A stretch of DNA of 64,000 bases from Streptomyces acidiscabies (lineage in GTDB: Bacteria; Actinomycetota; Actinomycetes; Streptomycetales; Streptomycetaceae), in the NCBI RefSeq assembly GCF_020010905.1, contig NZ_JAGJBY010000001.1:682001-746000 (forward strand), read 5' to 3'. Made by a program: the position numbers and the translations under genes. Position 1 is the stretch's first letter, and the number at the start of each line of letters is the position of its first letter. This document shows, piece after piece, positions 20,236 through 30,485 of the stretch. The notes under the pieces are model-generated. The model saw nothing but the letters and a program-made list of their open reading frames with translations, did no database searches and was not told the DNA's origin.

Positions 20236-20269
20236 GAGTCCCTGCGGGGGTGCGTGAGGGGTACGTCTC

Positions 20270-20297
20270 GGGGGGCCTGTGACCAAACAGGCCCCCC
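20270..20297 (+). terminator. hisC terminator hairpin
   Basis: Perfect 11-bp stem GGGGGGCCTGT / ACAGGCCCCCC with a 6-base loop, 35 bases after the hisC stop. Confidence 0.75.
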
Positions 20298-20333
20298 CTC
20301 CCGTCAAGTCTCGAACGGGTATGCGCCATAATT

Positions 20334-20361
20334 GCTTGTGAATGTGAACGCGTTCACAAGC
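20334..20361. promoter_or_regulatory. Rex operator (ROP) upstream of cydA, nested dyads
   Basis: TGTGAACGCGTTCACA at 20343-20358 matches the Streptomyces Rex operator TGTGAA-N4-TTCACA. The right half-site also pairs with an upstream copy, GCTTGTGAA at 20334-20342 against TTCACAAGC at 20353-20361, giving a second, wider dyad. Rex represses cyd genes when NADH is low and releases when the NADH/NAD+ ratio rises, as in oxygen limitation. The site is about 80 bases before cydA. Confidence 0.92.
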
Positions 20362-20441
20362 GTGTCCCAGTTGCTCCACTGTTGTGTGTGACATAAGGGG
20401 CAAACTGCCGCAGTACCACGGCACGTAAGGAGACTGACGAC

Positions 20442-21950
20442 GTGGAAATGGCCCTGGCGCCAGAGACACTGGCGCGCTGGCAGTTCGGTATCACCACCGT
20501 CTACCACTTCCTCTTCGTCCCCCTGACGATCTCGCTCGCGGCGCTCACCGCCGGGCTGGAGACCGCATGGGTGCGGACCGGCAAGGAGAAGTACCTCAGG
20601 GCGACGAAGTTCTGGGGCAAGCTCTTCCTGATCAACATCGCGATGGGCGTCGTCACCGGCATCGTGCAGGAGTTCCAGTTCGGCATGAACTGGTCCGACT
20701 ACTCGCGCTTCGTCGGCGACGTCTTCGGCGCCCCCCTCGCCTTCGAGGCGCTGATCGCCTTCTTCTTCGAGTCCACCTTCATCGGCCTGTGGATCTTCGG
20801 CTGGGACAAGCTCCCGAAGAAGATCCACGTGGCCTGCATGTGGATGGTCTCGATCGGGACGATCCTGTCGGCCTACTTCATCCTCGCCGCCAACTCCTGG
20901 ATGCAGCACCCGGTCGGCTACCGGATCAACGAGGCCAAGGGCCGCGCCGAACTCACCGACTTCTGGCTCGTCCTGACCCAGAACACCGCGCTCGCGCAGG
21001 CCTTCCACACCCTGACGGCCGCGTTCCTGACCGGCGGCGCGTTCATGGTCGGCATCTCCGCCTTCCACCTGGTCCGCAGGCGGCACATCGTCGAGATGAG
21101 GACGACGCTGCGGCTCGGCCTCATCACCGTCGTGATCGCCGGTCTGCTCACCGCGATCAGCGGCGACACCCTTGGCAAGGTCATGTTCAAGCAGCAGCCG
21201 ATGAAGATGGCCGCCGCCGAGGCCCTGTGGGACGGCGAGGCGCCCGCGCCGTTCTCCGTCTTCGCCTACGGGGACGTCGAGAAGGGCCACAACTCGGTGG
21301 CCATAGAGATCCCGGGCCTGCTGTCGTTCCTCGCGAACGACGACTTCACCTCGCACGTCCCCGGCATCAACGACGTCAACAAGGCCGAGCAGGAGAAGTT
21401 CGGCCCCGGCGACTACCGCCCCAACATCCCGGTCGCCTATTGGGGCTTCCGCTGGATGATCGGCTTCGGCATGACGTCGCTGGCGGTCGGCATGTTCGGA
21501 CTGTGGCTGACCCGCAAGAAGTTCATGCTGCCCGAGCACCTGAGGACCGGTGAGGACGAGGTGCCGAACCTGGTGCTCTTCCGCAAGAAGGCGCTCGGTC
21601 CCCAACTCACCACCTGGTACTGGCGCCTGGCGATCTGGACCCTGGCCTTCCCGCTGATCGCCAACTCCTGGGGCTGGATCTTCACGGAGATGGGCCGTCA
21701 GCCCTGGGTCGTCTACGGCATCTTCCAGACCCGCGACGCGGTCTCCCCCGGTGTCTCCCAGGGCGAGATCCTCACCTCGATGATCGCCTTCACCACGCTG
21801 TACGCGATCCTCGCGGTCGTCGAGGTCAAGCTCCTCGCGAAGTACGTGAAGGCAGGCCCGCCGGAGCTGACCGAGGCCGACCTCAACCCGCCCACGAAGA
21901 TCGGCGGCGAGGCGCGTGACGCCGACAAGCCGATGGCCTTCTCGTACTAG
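20442..21950 (+). CDS. cydA: Cytochrome bd ubiquinol/menaquinol oxidase subunit I
   Basis: 502 residues from the GTG at 20442, which follows AAGGAG. The family is clear from RWQFGITTVYHFLFVPLTIS with candidate haem ligand His22, FKQQPMKMAAAEALW, GHNSVAIEIPGLLSF and the C-terminal TEMGRQPWVVYG. The quinol-binding Q-loop is of the short type. The subunit carries haems b558, b595 and d, and reduces oxygen to water at high affinity. It is the first gene of cydA-cydB-cydDC, under Rex control. Confidence 0.96.
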   Translation: MEMALAPETLARWQFGITTVYHFLFVPLTISLAALTAGLETAWVRTGKEKYLRATKFWGKLFLINIAMGVVTGIVQEFQFGMNWSDYSRFVGDVFGAPLAFEALIAFFFESTFIGLWIFGWDKLPKKIHVACMWMVSIGTILSAYFILAANSWMQHPVGYRINEAKGRAELTDFWLVLTQNTALAQAFHTLTAAFLTGGAFMVGISAFHLVRRRHIVEMRTTLRLGLITVVIAGLLTAISGDTLGKVMFKQQPMKMAAAEALWDGEAPAPFSVFAYGDVEKGHNSVAIEIPGLLSFLANDDFTSHVPGINDVNKAEQEKFGPGDYRPNIPVAYWGFRWMIGFGMTSLAVGMFGLWLTRKKFMLPEHLRTGEDEVPNLVLFRKKALGPQLTTWYWRLAIWTLAFPLIANSWGWIFTEMGRQPWVVYGIFQTRDAVSPGVSQGEILTSMIAFTTLYAILAVVEVKLLAKYVKAGPPELTEADLNPPTKIGGEARDADKPMAFSY

Positions 21951-21970
21951 GCCGAGGGAGCTGCACCGTC

Positions 21971-22972
<1,002 letters not shown>

Positions 22973-23013
22973 ATCGCATGTGAGGGTCTGATGTGAGGTC
23001 CGATGTGGGGGAT

Positions 23014-23027
23014 GTTTCACGTGAAAC
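23014..23027. other. parS site (exact), pair 4 left
   Basis: Exact GTTTCACGTGAAAC in the cydB-cydDC gap. Confidence 0.93.
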
Positions 23028-23047
23028 ATCCCCCAGGGGAAGAGGGT

Positions 23048-26000
23048 GTGTTTCACGTGAAACCAATCGATCCGCGTCTGCTCCGGTACGCGCGTGCCAC
23101 CCGGCTGTTCATGGCTGCGGTCGTCGGACTGGGTGTCGTCGGCGCTCTCCTCGTCATCGCTCAGGCCATGCTCATCGCCGAGATCGTCGTCGGTGCTTTC
23201 CAGCACGGCCACTCGGTCAATGACCTCCGCACTCCCCTGCTTCTGCTGGTGACCGTCGCGGCTGGTCGCGCGCTGGTCGCCTGGCTCACCGAACTCGCCG
23301 CCCACCGCGCGAGCGCTGCCGTGAAGTCGGAGTTGCGGGGACGGCTGCTGGAGCGGGCGGGGGCGCTCGGCCCGGGGTGGCTCGGCGGGCAGCGGACCGG
23401 TTCGCTGATCGCCCTCGCGACCCGGGGCGTGGACGCCCTGGACGACTACTTCTCGCGCTATCTCCCCCAGTTGGGGCTCGCCGTCGTCGTCCCCGTCGCG
23501 GTGCTCGCGCGGATCGTGACCGAGGACTGGGTGTCGGCGGCGATCATCGTCGGGACGCTGCCGCTGATCCCGGTCTTCATGATGCTGATCGGGTGGGTCA
23601 CGCAGTCCCGGATGGACCGTCAGTGGCGGCTGCTGTCGCGGCTGTCGGGGCACTTCCTGGACGTGGTCGCGGGGCTGCCGACGCTGAAGGTGTTCGGGCG
23701 GGCCAAGGCGCAGGCCGAGTCGATCCGGAAGATCACCGGCGAGTACCGCCAGGCGACCCTGAAGACGCTGCGGATCGCCTTCCTCTCGTCCTTCGCGCTG
23801 GAGCTGCTGTCCACGATCTCGGTCGCGCTGGTCGCGGTGACGGTCGGGATGCGGCTCGTGCACGGCGAGATGGACCTCTACATCGGCCTGGTCATCCTGA
23901 TCCTGGCGCCGGAGGCGTACCTCCCGCTGCGGCAGGTCGGCACGCAGTACCACGCGGCGGCCGAGGGCCTCGCCGCCGCCGAGGAGATCTTCGCGGTGCT
24001 GGAGGAGCCGGTCCCGGTGTCCGGCACGGGCGCTGTCCCGCAGGGTGCGATCACCTTCGACGGGGTGACCGTCCGCTACCCCGGCCGGTCCGTCCCCGCC
24101 GTCGAGAACGCCTCGCTCACCGTCGCACCCGGCGAGACGGTCGCCCTCGTCGGGCCCAGCGGTGCCGGGAAGTCGACGCTGCTGAACGTCCTGCTCGGCT
24201 TCACTCGCCCCGCTGAGGGCCAGGTTCGGATCGGTGGCGCCGACCTCGCCGGGCTCGACCTGGAGGAGTGGCGCTCGCGGATCGCCTGGGTCCCTCAGCG
24301 GCCTCACCTGTACGCCGCGACGATCGCGGAGAACGTCCGGCTGGCCTGTCCCGACGCTGACGACGCGGCTGTCCGGCGGGCCCTTGCGGACGCGGGCGCC
24401 CTGGAGTTCGTGGATGCGCTGCCCGCTGGGCTGGACACCGTGCTCGGCGAGGACGGTGCCGGGCTTTCTGCCGGGCAGCGGCAGCGGCTCGCTCTGGCGC
24501 GTGCGTTTCTCGCGGACCGGCCGGTGTTGCTGCTCGATGAGCCGACGGCTGCGTTGGACGGGGCGACCGAGGCGGAGGTTGTCGCGGCGGTTCGGCGGCT
24601 TGCGGAGGGGCGGACTGTGCTGCTTGTGGTGCATCGGCCGGCGTTGCTGGGGGTGGCGGACCGGGTGGTGCGGATCGCGGAGGCCCGGGGCGAGGGGGAA
24701 GCCGAGGTTGGGGGCGGGGCGCGGGTTCCGGTGGCTGTCGGCGTGGGGGAGGAGCACGGCTTCACGCAGGCGGACTTCTTTGTGACGGGGGAGGCTCGGG
24801 AGGCTGAGGCGGACGGAGATTTCCCGGCGGATCGGGGTGCCGAGGGAGCCGGGGACCTCAGGGGGCGCGCTGTGAGGGCGCCGGGTGAGGCTGCACCCGG
24901 CGAGTCCATGCGTGGCGTGCTCGCTCGGGTGCGGGCCATGGCCGGGCCGCGTCGGGGGCGGCTGCTGCTCGCTGCGCTTCTCGGGAGCCTCGCGCTCGGC
25001 AGCGCCGTCGGGCTCATGGCGACGTCCGGGTGGCTCATCTCGCGGGCCTCGCAGCAGCCCCCGGTGCTGTACCTGATGGTGGCCGTCACGGGGACGCGGG
25101 CGTTCGGGATCGGGCGGGCCGTGTTCCGGTACGCGGAGCGGCTCGTCTCGCACGACGTCGTGCTGCGGATGCTCGCCGACACCCGGGTGGCCGTCTACCG
25201 GCGCCTGGAGCGGCTCGCGCCCGCCGGACTGCGCAGGGCGCGGCGCGGGGACCTGCTGTCGCGGCTCGTCGCCGACGTGGACGCCCTCCAGGACTACTGG
25301 CTGCGCTGGCTGCTGCCGGTCGGGTCCGCCGTCGTCGTGGCGGCCGGGTCGGTCGCCTTCACCGCGTGGCTGCTCCCCGAGGCGGGTGCGGTCCTCGCCG
25401 CCGGACTGCTCCTCGCCGGGGTGGGTGTCCCGCTGGTCACCGGTGCCGTCTCCCGGCGCGCCGAACGCCGGCTCGCGCCCGCGCGCGGGGTGCTGGCCAC
25501 CCGAGTCGCCGACCTGCTCACCGGCACCGCCGAACTCACCGTCGCCGGCGCCCTGCACCGCCGTACGGACGAGGTGCGGGCGGCCGACGGGGTGCTCACG
25601 CGGATCGTCTCGCGCGGGGCGGCGGCGACCGCGCTCGGGGACGGGCTGACCGCGCTGGTCTCCGGGCTGACCGTCGCGGCGGCGGCGTTGGTGGGGGCCC
25701 AGGGGGTCGTCTCCGGGCGGCTGGACGGCGTGTCGATGGCCGTCGTCGTGCTCACGCCGCTGGCCGCGTTCGAGGCGGTCCTCGGGCTGCCGCTCGCCGT
25801 CCAGTACCGGCAGCGGGTGCGCCGCAGCGCGGAGCGGGTGTACGAGGTGCTGGACTCCCCCGCGCCCGTACGCGAGCCGGAGCGGCCCCGGCAGGCGCCG
25901 GCCACGCCGTTCCCGCTGGCCGTGAAGGGGCTCACCGCGCGGTACGACGGACAGGGGCGCGCCGCCCTCGCCGGGGTCGACCTGACGCTCACCGAGGGCC

Positions 26001-26659
26001 GCAGGATCGCCGTCGTCGGTCCCTCCGGCTCCGGGAAGACGACCCTCGCGCAGGCGCTGCTGCGGTTCCTGGACGCGGAGTCGGGGACGTACACGCTGGG
26101 CGGCGTCGACGCGTACGCGCTCGACGGGGACGACGTACGCGCCCTGGTCGGGCTCTGCGCGCAGGACGCGCACCTTTTCGACTCCACCGTCCGCGAGAAC
26201 CTGTTGCTCGCGCGGAAGGGTGCGGACGAGGGGGAGTTGCGCGACGCGCTGCGGCGGGCGCGGCTCCTGGAGTGGGCCGACGCGCTGCCCGACGGCCTGG
26301 ACACGCTCGTCGGCGAGCACGGGGCGAAGCTGTCGGGCGGCCAGCGTCAGCGCCTCGCGCTGGCCCGCGCGCTCCTCGCGGACTTCCCTGTGCTGGTCCT
26401 GGACGAGCCCGCCGAACACCTCGACCTGCCGACGGCCGACGCGCTCACGGCGGATCTGCTGGCGGCGACCGAGGGGCGGACCACGCTGCTGATCACGCAT
26501 CGGCTGGCGGGGCTGGACGCGGTGGACGAGGTGATCGTGCTGGACGAGGGGCGGGTGGTGCAGCGGGGTTCCTATGCGGAGTTGGCTGCTGTGGAGGGGC
26601 CGTTGCGGGGGATGGTGGAGCGGGAGGAGGCGACGGAGCTGTTGGTGGCGGCTGGGTGA
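23048..26659 (+). CDS. cydDC: Fused CydDC thiol (cysteine/glutathione) ABC exporter
   Basis: 1203 residues from the GTG at 23048, 7 bases after AGGGGA; an in-frame GTG at 23057 is an alternative. The first half is CydD: a membrane domain, Walker A GPSGAGKSTLLN, signature LSAGQRQRLALARA and Walker B VLLLDEP. A linker of about 90 residues rich in Gly, Glu and Ala follows, then CydC with a second membrane domain, GPSGSGKTTLAQ, LSGGQRQRLALARA and VLVLDEP. CydDC exports reductant needed to assemble cytochrome bd. The start codon overlaps the edge of a parS site, so the protein begins (V/M)FHVKP. Confidence 0.94.
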   Translation: MFHVKPIDPRLLRYARATRLFMAAVVGLGVVGALLVIAQAMLIAEIVVGAFQHGHSVNDLRTPLLLLVTVAAGRALVAWLTELAAHRASAAVKSELRGRLLERAGALGPGWLGGQRTGSLIALATRGVDALDDYFSRYLPQLGLAVVVPVAVLARIVTEDWVSAAIIVGTLPLIPVFMMLIGWVTQSRMDRQWRLLSRLSGHFLDVVAGLPTLKVFGRAKAQAESIRKITGEYRQATLKTLRIAFLSSFALELLSTISVALVAVTVGMRLVHGEMDLYIGLVILILAPEAYLPLRQVGTQYHAAAEGLAAAEEIFAVLEEPVPVSGTGAVPQGAITFDGVTVRYPGRSVPAVENASLTVAPGETVALVGPSGAGKSTLLNVLLGFTRPAEGQVRIGGADLAGLDLEEWRSRIAWVPQRPHLYAATIAENVRLACPDADDAAVRRALADAGALEFVDALPAGLDTVLGEDGAGLSAGQRQRLALARAFLADRPVLLLDEPTAALDGATEAEVVAAVRRLAEGRTVLLVVHRPALLGVADRVVRIAEARGEGEAEVGGGARVPVAVGVGEEHGFTQADFFVTGEAREAEADGDFPADRGAEGAGDLRGRAVRAPGEAAPGESMRGVLARVRAMAGPRRGRLLLAALLGSLALGSAVGLMATSGWLISRASQQPPVLYLMVAVTGTRAFGIGRAVFRYAERLVSHDVVLRMLADTRVAVYRRLERLAPAGLRRARRGDLLSRLVADVDALQDYWLRWLLPVGSAVVVAAGSVAFTAWLLPEAGAVLAAGLLLAGVGVPLVTGAVSRRAERRLAPARGVLATRVADLLTGTAELTVAGALHRRTDEVRAADGVLTRIVSRGAAATALGDGLTALVSGLTVAAAALVGAQGVVSGRLDGVSMAVVVLTPLAAFEAVLGLPLAVQYRQRVRRSAERVYEVLDSPAPVREPERPRQAPATPFPLAVKGLTARYDGQGRAALAGVDLTLTEGRRIAVVGPSGSGKTTLAQALLRFLDAESGTYTLGGVDAYALDGDDVRALVGLCAQDAHLFDSTVRENLLLARKGADEGELRDALRRARLLEWADALPDGLDTLVGEHGAKLSGGQRQRLALARALLADFPVLVLDEPAEHLDLPTADALTADLLAATEGRTTLLITHRLAGLDAVDEVIVLDEGRVVQRGSYAELAAVEGPLRGMVEREEATELLVAAG
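23050..23063. other. parS site (exact), pair 4 right, overlapping the cydDC start
   Basis: Exact GTTTCACGTGAAAC. Its first base is the last base of the chosen GTG start; read in frame it encodes FHVK. Confidence 0.93.
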
Positions 26660-26665
26660 GGCGAT

Positions 26666-26679
26666 GTTTCACGTGAAAC
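26666..26679. other. parS site (exact), pair 5 left
   Basis: Exact GTTTCACGTGAAAC, 7 bases after the cydDC stop codon. Confidence 0.93.
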
Positions 26680-26686
26680 ACGGCTG

Positions 26687-26700
26687 GTTTCACGTGAAAC
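26687..26700. other. parS site (exact), pair 5 right
   Basis: Exact GTTTCACGTGAAAC, 21 bases from its partner, about two DNA turns. Confidence 0.93.
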
Positions 26701-26767
26701 AGGGCCGCGAGGGCTGCGCGTGAGCGTCGCGCCGTGATTCATAAATGGGGCAAATTACCCTGCCCCC

Positions 26768-28183
26768 ATGGCAGTCGACCCCCGTCTCCTCGAAGCCCTG
26801 CGGTCCGTCGGCGGTGAGCTGGAGCGCATCCCCGCGACAGCCGTGACCCTCCTCGGCGTCCAGGACGCCGCCGTCGAAGTGGACGGCGACGGCTCCGGCT
26901 GGGCGCTCGCCGTACCGATCCGTGCGCACGGCGAGTCGTACGGCAGCCTCTGTCTCGCCGGGCGCCGGGACGGGCAGCCCTTCGACAGTGCCGATCTCGA
27001 CCTCGCGCGCGCCCTCGCCGGGGAAGCGGGGATCGCGATCGGCAACGCGCGGCTGTACGAGGCGGCGCGGCAGCGGGAGCGCTGGATCGACGGCTCCGTG
27101 GCGGTCACCACCGCGCTGCTGGCCGGCGACGACCCCGACGACGCGCTCCAGGTGGTCGCCGAGTGGGCCCGCACCCTCGCCGAGGCCGCCGCCGGGGTCG
27201 TCCTGCTGCCCGCCGAGGAGGGCGGCCTGGAGATCGCGGCCGTCGCCTCGGACCCCCCGTCGGGGATGCTCGGCGAGGTCGTCCCGGGGGACAGCGCACT
27301 GGTCACGGCGCTGCTGGCCGGCGAGGAGGTGTACGTCGAGGACGCGGCCACCGACCCCCGCTCGGTCACCTCGCACGCCGCCGAGTACGGCCCCGTCCTG
27401 CTGCTCCCGCTGCGCGGCGACGGCCGTTTCCTGGGCACCCTCTGCCTGCCGCGCGCACGGGGGCGGCGGACGTTCACCGACGCCGAGCGCGATCTCGCCC
27501 GCCGGTTCGCCGAACAGGCCGCGCTCGCGCTGATCGCGGCCGAGGCGCAGCGTGACCGGGAGCGGCTCGTGGTGTTCGAGGAGCGCGACCGGATCGCCCG
27601 TGACCTGCACGACCTGGTCGTCCAGCGGCTGTTCGCGACGGGGCTGACGCTGGAGAGCGCGCAGCGGGAGGCCGTCGCGCCCGAGGTGCGCGAGGGGGTC
27701 GGGCGGGCCGTCGACGAACTCGACGTCACCATCCAGGAGATCCGCACGGCGATCTTCGCCCTGCGCCAGGGCCCCGACGAGACGCCGACCCACCTGCGCA
27801 CGCGCGTCCTGCGCGAGGTGGCGATGGCCGCCGTACCGCTCGGCTTCCGGCCCGACTGCCGGTTCGTGGGCGACGTCGGCACGCTCGTCGGCGAGGCGAC
27901 CGGCAAGAACCTCATCGCGGCTCTGCGGGAGGCGTTGTCCAACGCGTTCCGGCATGCGCGGGCCACGCGTATCGACGTGGTGGTGGACGCCACGGCGACG
28001 CTCCCCGGCGGCCGTCCCGGCGTACGGCTGACCGTCGCGGACGACGGTGTCGGCATCGGCGACGGGGGGCGCCGCAGCGGGCTGCTGAACCTCGTGCGGC
28101 GTGCGGAGTCCCTCGGCGGCGGCAGCACCTACGGTCCGGGACCCGGTGGCGGGACGACGGTGGTGTGGGAGGCGCCGTACTGA
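26768..28183 (+). CDS. GAF-domain sensor histidine kinase (orphan)
   Basis: 471 residues. A shortened GAF-like module (about 1-100) is followed by a full GAF domain (about 112-262). Next come a HisKA_3 dimerisation segment, ERDRIARDLHDLVVQRLFA, with candidate phospho-His near residue 280, and an ATPase domain with LREALSNAFRHA, VADDGVGIGDG and RRSGLLNLVRRAESLGG. This is the DevS/NarL-type kinase architecture. No response regulator is adjacent. Its position just after the Rex-controlled cyd genes suggests redox, oxygen or NO sensing, but this is inference, and haem-ligating residues cannot be identified from sequence alone. Confidence 0.88.
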   Translation: MAVDPRLLEALRSVGGELERIPATAVTLLGVQDAAVEVDGDGSGWALAVPIRAHGESYGSLCLAGRRDGQPFDSADLDLARALAGEAGIAIGNARLYEAARQRERWIDGSVAVTTALLAGDDPDDALQVVAEWARTLAEAAAGVVLLPAEEGGLEIAAVASDPPSGMLGEVVPGDSALVTALLAGEEVYVEDAATDPRSVTSHAAEYGPVLLLPLRGDGRFLGTLCLPRARGRRTFTDAERDLARRFAEQAALALIAAEAQRDRERLVVFEERDRIARDLHDLVVQRLFATGLTLESAQREAVAPEVREGVGRAVDELDVTIQEIRTAIFALRQGPDETPTHLRTRVLREVAMAAVPLGFRPDCRFVGDVGTLVGEATGKNLIAALREALSNAFRHARATRIDVVVDATATLPGGRPGVRLTVADDGVGIGDGGRRSGLLNLVRRAESLGGGSTYGPGPGGGTTVVWEAPY

Positions 28184-28308
28184 AACCCGGCCGGGGTCAA
28201 CCGGGCGTGACGGTGTGTCACCCGGCGTTGGGCCATCCGGACGCGCTGTCCCCCGGTCGTATGACGTGAACAGGCACACCACCCGTCCCCTGGGACACGA
28301 TCGCTGAC

Positions 28309-29367
28309 ATGCGCTCACCTCGCCGCCGCCCCCTGCTCGTCCCGGTCCTGCTGTGCGCGGCGGCGGTCCTCGCGGCCCGCCCCACCTCCGCCGACGGTCA
28401 CACCGGCGACGGCGAGAGAGGTCCGGGCGACGGCCTCGGCGCGCAGGTCGCGAAGCTGTACGAGGAGGCCGCCGCCGCGTCCCAGGAGTACGACGCCGGC
28501 CGCCGCGAGGCCGAGACGCAGCGCGCGAAGGCCCAGCGGTACGAGGAGCTGCGCGCCGAGGAGCTGCGCGAACTCGGCAGGCTGCACGAGGATCTCGGGC
28601 GGATCGCGCGGGCCCAGTACCGGGACGGGGGTGGGCTGCCGATGGTGGTCCGGGTCGTGCTGGACGGCGACCCCGACCGGTTGATGCGCGGTCAGCACGT
28701 GCTCGCGCAGGCGAATCTGGCCGTCGGGAGCGCGCTCGGCAAGCGCCGGGCCGTCGAGGAGCGGCTCGCGGGGGACGCGGCGCGGGCGGCGTCCGCGTGG
28801 CAGGTGCTGGAGCGGCGGACCGCCGAACTCGCCGGGCTCAAGCAGGACATCGAACGCAAGCTGGAGGAGGCGCGGTGGCGGCTCCAGGGGCAGGCGGCGG
28901 CGTCCGTCGCGGCGGGCTCCTGTCCCGGCGCGATCCGGCTCCCGCGGACGCCGTCCTCCAGCGGGTGGGTCGCCCCCGTCGAGTCCTACCGCCTCTCCGC
29001 CCCCTTCGGCAGCGGCGGCGCGCGCTGGGCCCACCGCCACACCGGCCAGGACTTCGCCGTCCCGATCGGTACGCCCGTCCGCGCGGTGGGCGCGGGCCGG
29101 GTCGTCCGCGTGGCCTGCGGCGACGGCTTCGGCGTCCAGCTCGTCATCAGCCATCCCGGCGGCTACTACACCCAGTACGCCCACCTCTCGTCGGTCGCCG
29201 TCGACCCCGGCGAACGCGTCGCCGCGGGCCAGTGGATCGGCCAGACCGGCACCACCGGCAACTCGACGGGCCCGCACCTGCACTTCGAGGTACGGGTGAC
29301 GCCGGAGATGGGCTCGGCGGTGAATCCGGTGCCGTGGCTGGCGGAGCGGGGGGTGGGGTTGGGGTGA
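28309..29367 (+). CDS. Secreted M23 (LytM-type) peptidase with coiled coil
   Basis: 352 residues. A signal peptide (RRRPLLVPVLLCAAAVLAA) is followed by a long Glu/Arg/Ala-rich coiled coil (about 45-190). The C-terminal M23 domain has the zinc motifs HTGQDF and HLHFEV and the block VISHPGGYYTQYAHLS. This is the plan of EnvC/RipA-like cell-wall hydrolases or their regulators. Because the HxxxD and HxH zinc ligands are kept, it is probably an active endopeptidase on peptidoglycan cross-bridges. Confidence 0.88.
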   Translation: MRSPRRRPLLVPVLLCAAAVLAARPTSADGHTGDGERGPGDGLGAQVAKLYEEAAAASQEYDAGRREAETQRAKAQRYEELRAEELRELGRLHEDLGRIARAQYRDGGGLPMVVRVVLDGDPDRLMRGQHVLAQANLAVGSALGKRRAVEERLAGDAARAASAWQVLERRTAELAGLKQDIERKLEEARWRLQGQAAASVAAGSCPGAIRLPRTPSSSGWVAPVESYRLSAPFGSGGARWAHRHTGQDFAVPIGTPVRAVGAGRVVRVACGDGFGVQLVISHPGGYYTQYAHLSSVAVDPGERVAAGQWIGQTGTTGNSTGPHLHFEVRVTPEMGSAVNPVPWLAERGVGLG

Positions 29368-29387
29368 GACGGGTAGATCTTCAGTGG

Positions 29388-29413
29388 GGGTGCTGATCCC
29401 GTAAGGAGCACCC
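29388..29413. terminator. Hairpin between convergent genes
   Basis: GGGTGCT (29388-29394) pairs with AGCACCC (29407-29413) between the convergent M23 and HAD genes. Confidence 0.5.
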
Positions 29414-29443
29414 GCCATGGCGAACGCCCCTTACCCGCAGCCG

Positions 29444-30313
29444 TCAGGCCCGTTCCGCCACCAGCCTCTCGATCACCACCGCCACGCCGTCCTCGTTGTT
29501 CGCGGCCGTCTGGCCCGATGCCGCCGCGATCACGTCGGGGTGGGCGTTGCCCATCGCGTACGAGCGGCCCGCCCAGGTCAGCATCTCGACGTCGTTCGGC
29601 ATGTCCCCGAACGCGACGACCTCCTCGGGGGCGATGCCGCGTTCCGCGCAGCACAGGGCGAGGGTGCTGGCCTTGGAGATGCCGGGGCCCGCGATCTCCA
29701 GGAGGGCGCTGGGGCTGGAGCGGGTGACCTCGGCGCGCTCCCCGATCGCCTCGCGGGCCAGCGTGAGGAATTCGTCGGGGTCCAGCGTGCGGTGGTAGGC
29801 GAGGATCTTCAGCACCGGTTCCCCCGCGCAGGGTCCGTCCGCCGCGAGCAGTTCCTCCGCGGGGGCGAGGTCGTCCGGGATCTCCATGTGCATCTTGGGA
29901 TACTCCGGCTCCTGGTAGAACCCGTACGTCTGCTCCACCGCGTACACCGTCCCCGGCGCGGCCTCCCGCAGCAGCCGGACGGCGTCCAGGGCGTTCTCCC
30001 TGGCCAGCTCGCGGACCTTCACGAAGCGATGGGTGCCGGGGCCGCCGTGCAGGTCGACCACCGCGGCGCCGTTGCCGCAGATCGCGAGCCCGTGTCCGTG
30101 CACGTGGTCACTGACGGCGTCCATCCACCGCGCGGGCCTGCCGGTCACGAAGAACACCTCGATCCCCGCGTCCTCGGCAGCCGCCAACGCGGCCACCGTC
30201 CGGGGCGACACCTGCCCGTCGTCCCGCAACAGCGTCCCGTCGAGGTCGGTGGCGATCAGACGGGGGCGGTGTATGGCGGCGGGGGTCTCGGGCTGCCGGG
30301 TTGCTGAGGTCAC
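29444..30313 (-). CDS. HAD hydrolase, Cof/YidA type
   Basis: 289 residues. Motif I is ATDLDGTLLR with nucleophile Asp, motif II FFVTGRP, motif III KAST and motif IV FGDMPNDVEML. The large C2B cap between motifs II and III is typical of Cof phosphatases acting on sugar phosphates or cofactors such as FMN or PLP. The substrate is not predictable. A related HAD gene lies at 39581-40405. Confidence 0.88.
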   Translation of the reverse strand: MTSATRQPETPAAIHRPRLIATDLDGTLLRDDGQVSPRTVAALAAAEDAGIEVFFVTGRPARWMDAVSDHVHGHGLAICGNGAAVVDLHGGPGTHRFVKVRELARENALDAVRLLREAAPGTVYAVEQTYGFYQEPEYPKMHMEIPDDLAPAEELLAADGPCAGEPVLKILAYHRTLDPDEFLTLAREAIGERAEVTRSSPSALLEIAGPGISKASTLALCCAERGIAPEEVVAFGDMPNDVEMLTWAGRSYAMGNAHPDVIAAASGQTAANNEDGVAVVIERLVAERA

Positions 30314-30485
30314 GGGGGCATTGTCCCGTACGGGGGCGCACGGGGGTGGGGGCGTGTGCGCGGATGAGACGCAGGCGACCTGGAAGGGCGCGCCCGCCTT
30401 CGAGCAGCCGGGGCGGACTACAGTTCACCGCCGGCAAGCCGGTACAGGGTCTGATCGGCCTCGGTCACCTCAAGGAGTCGCGCTG

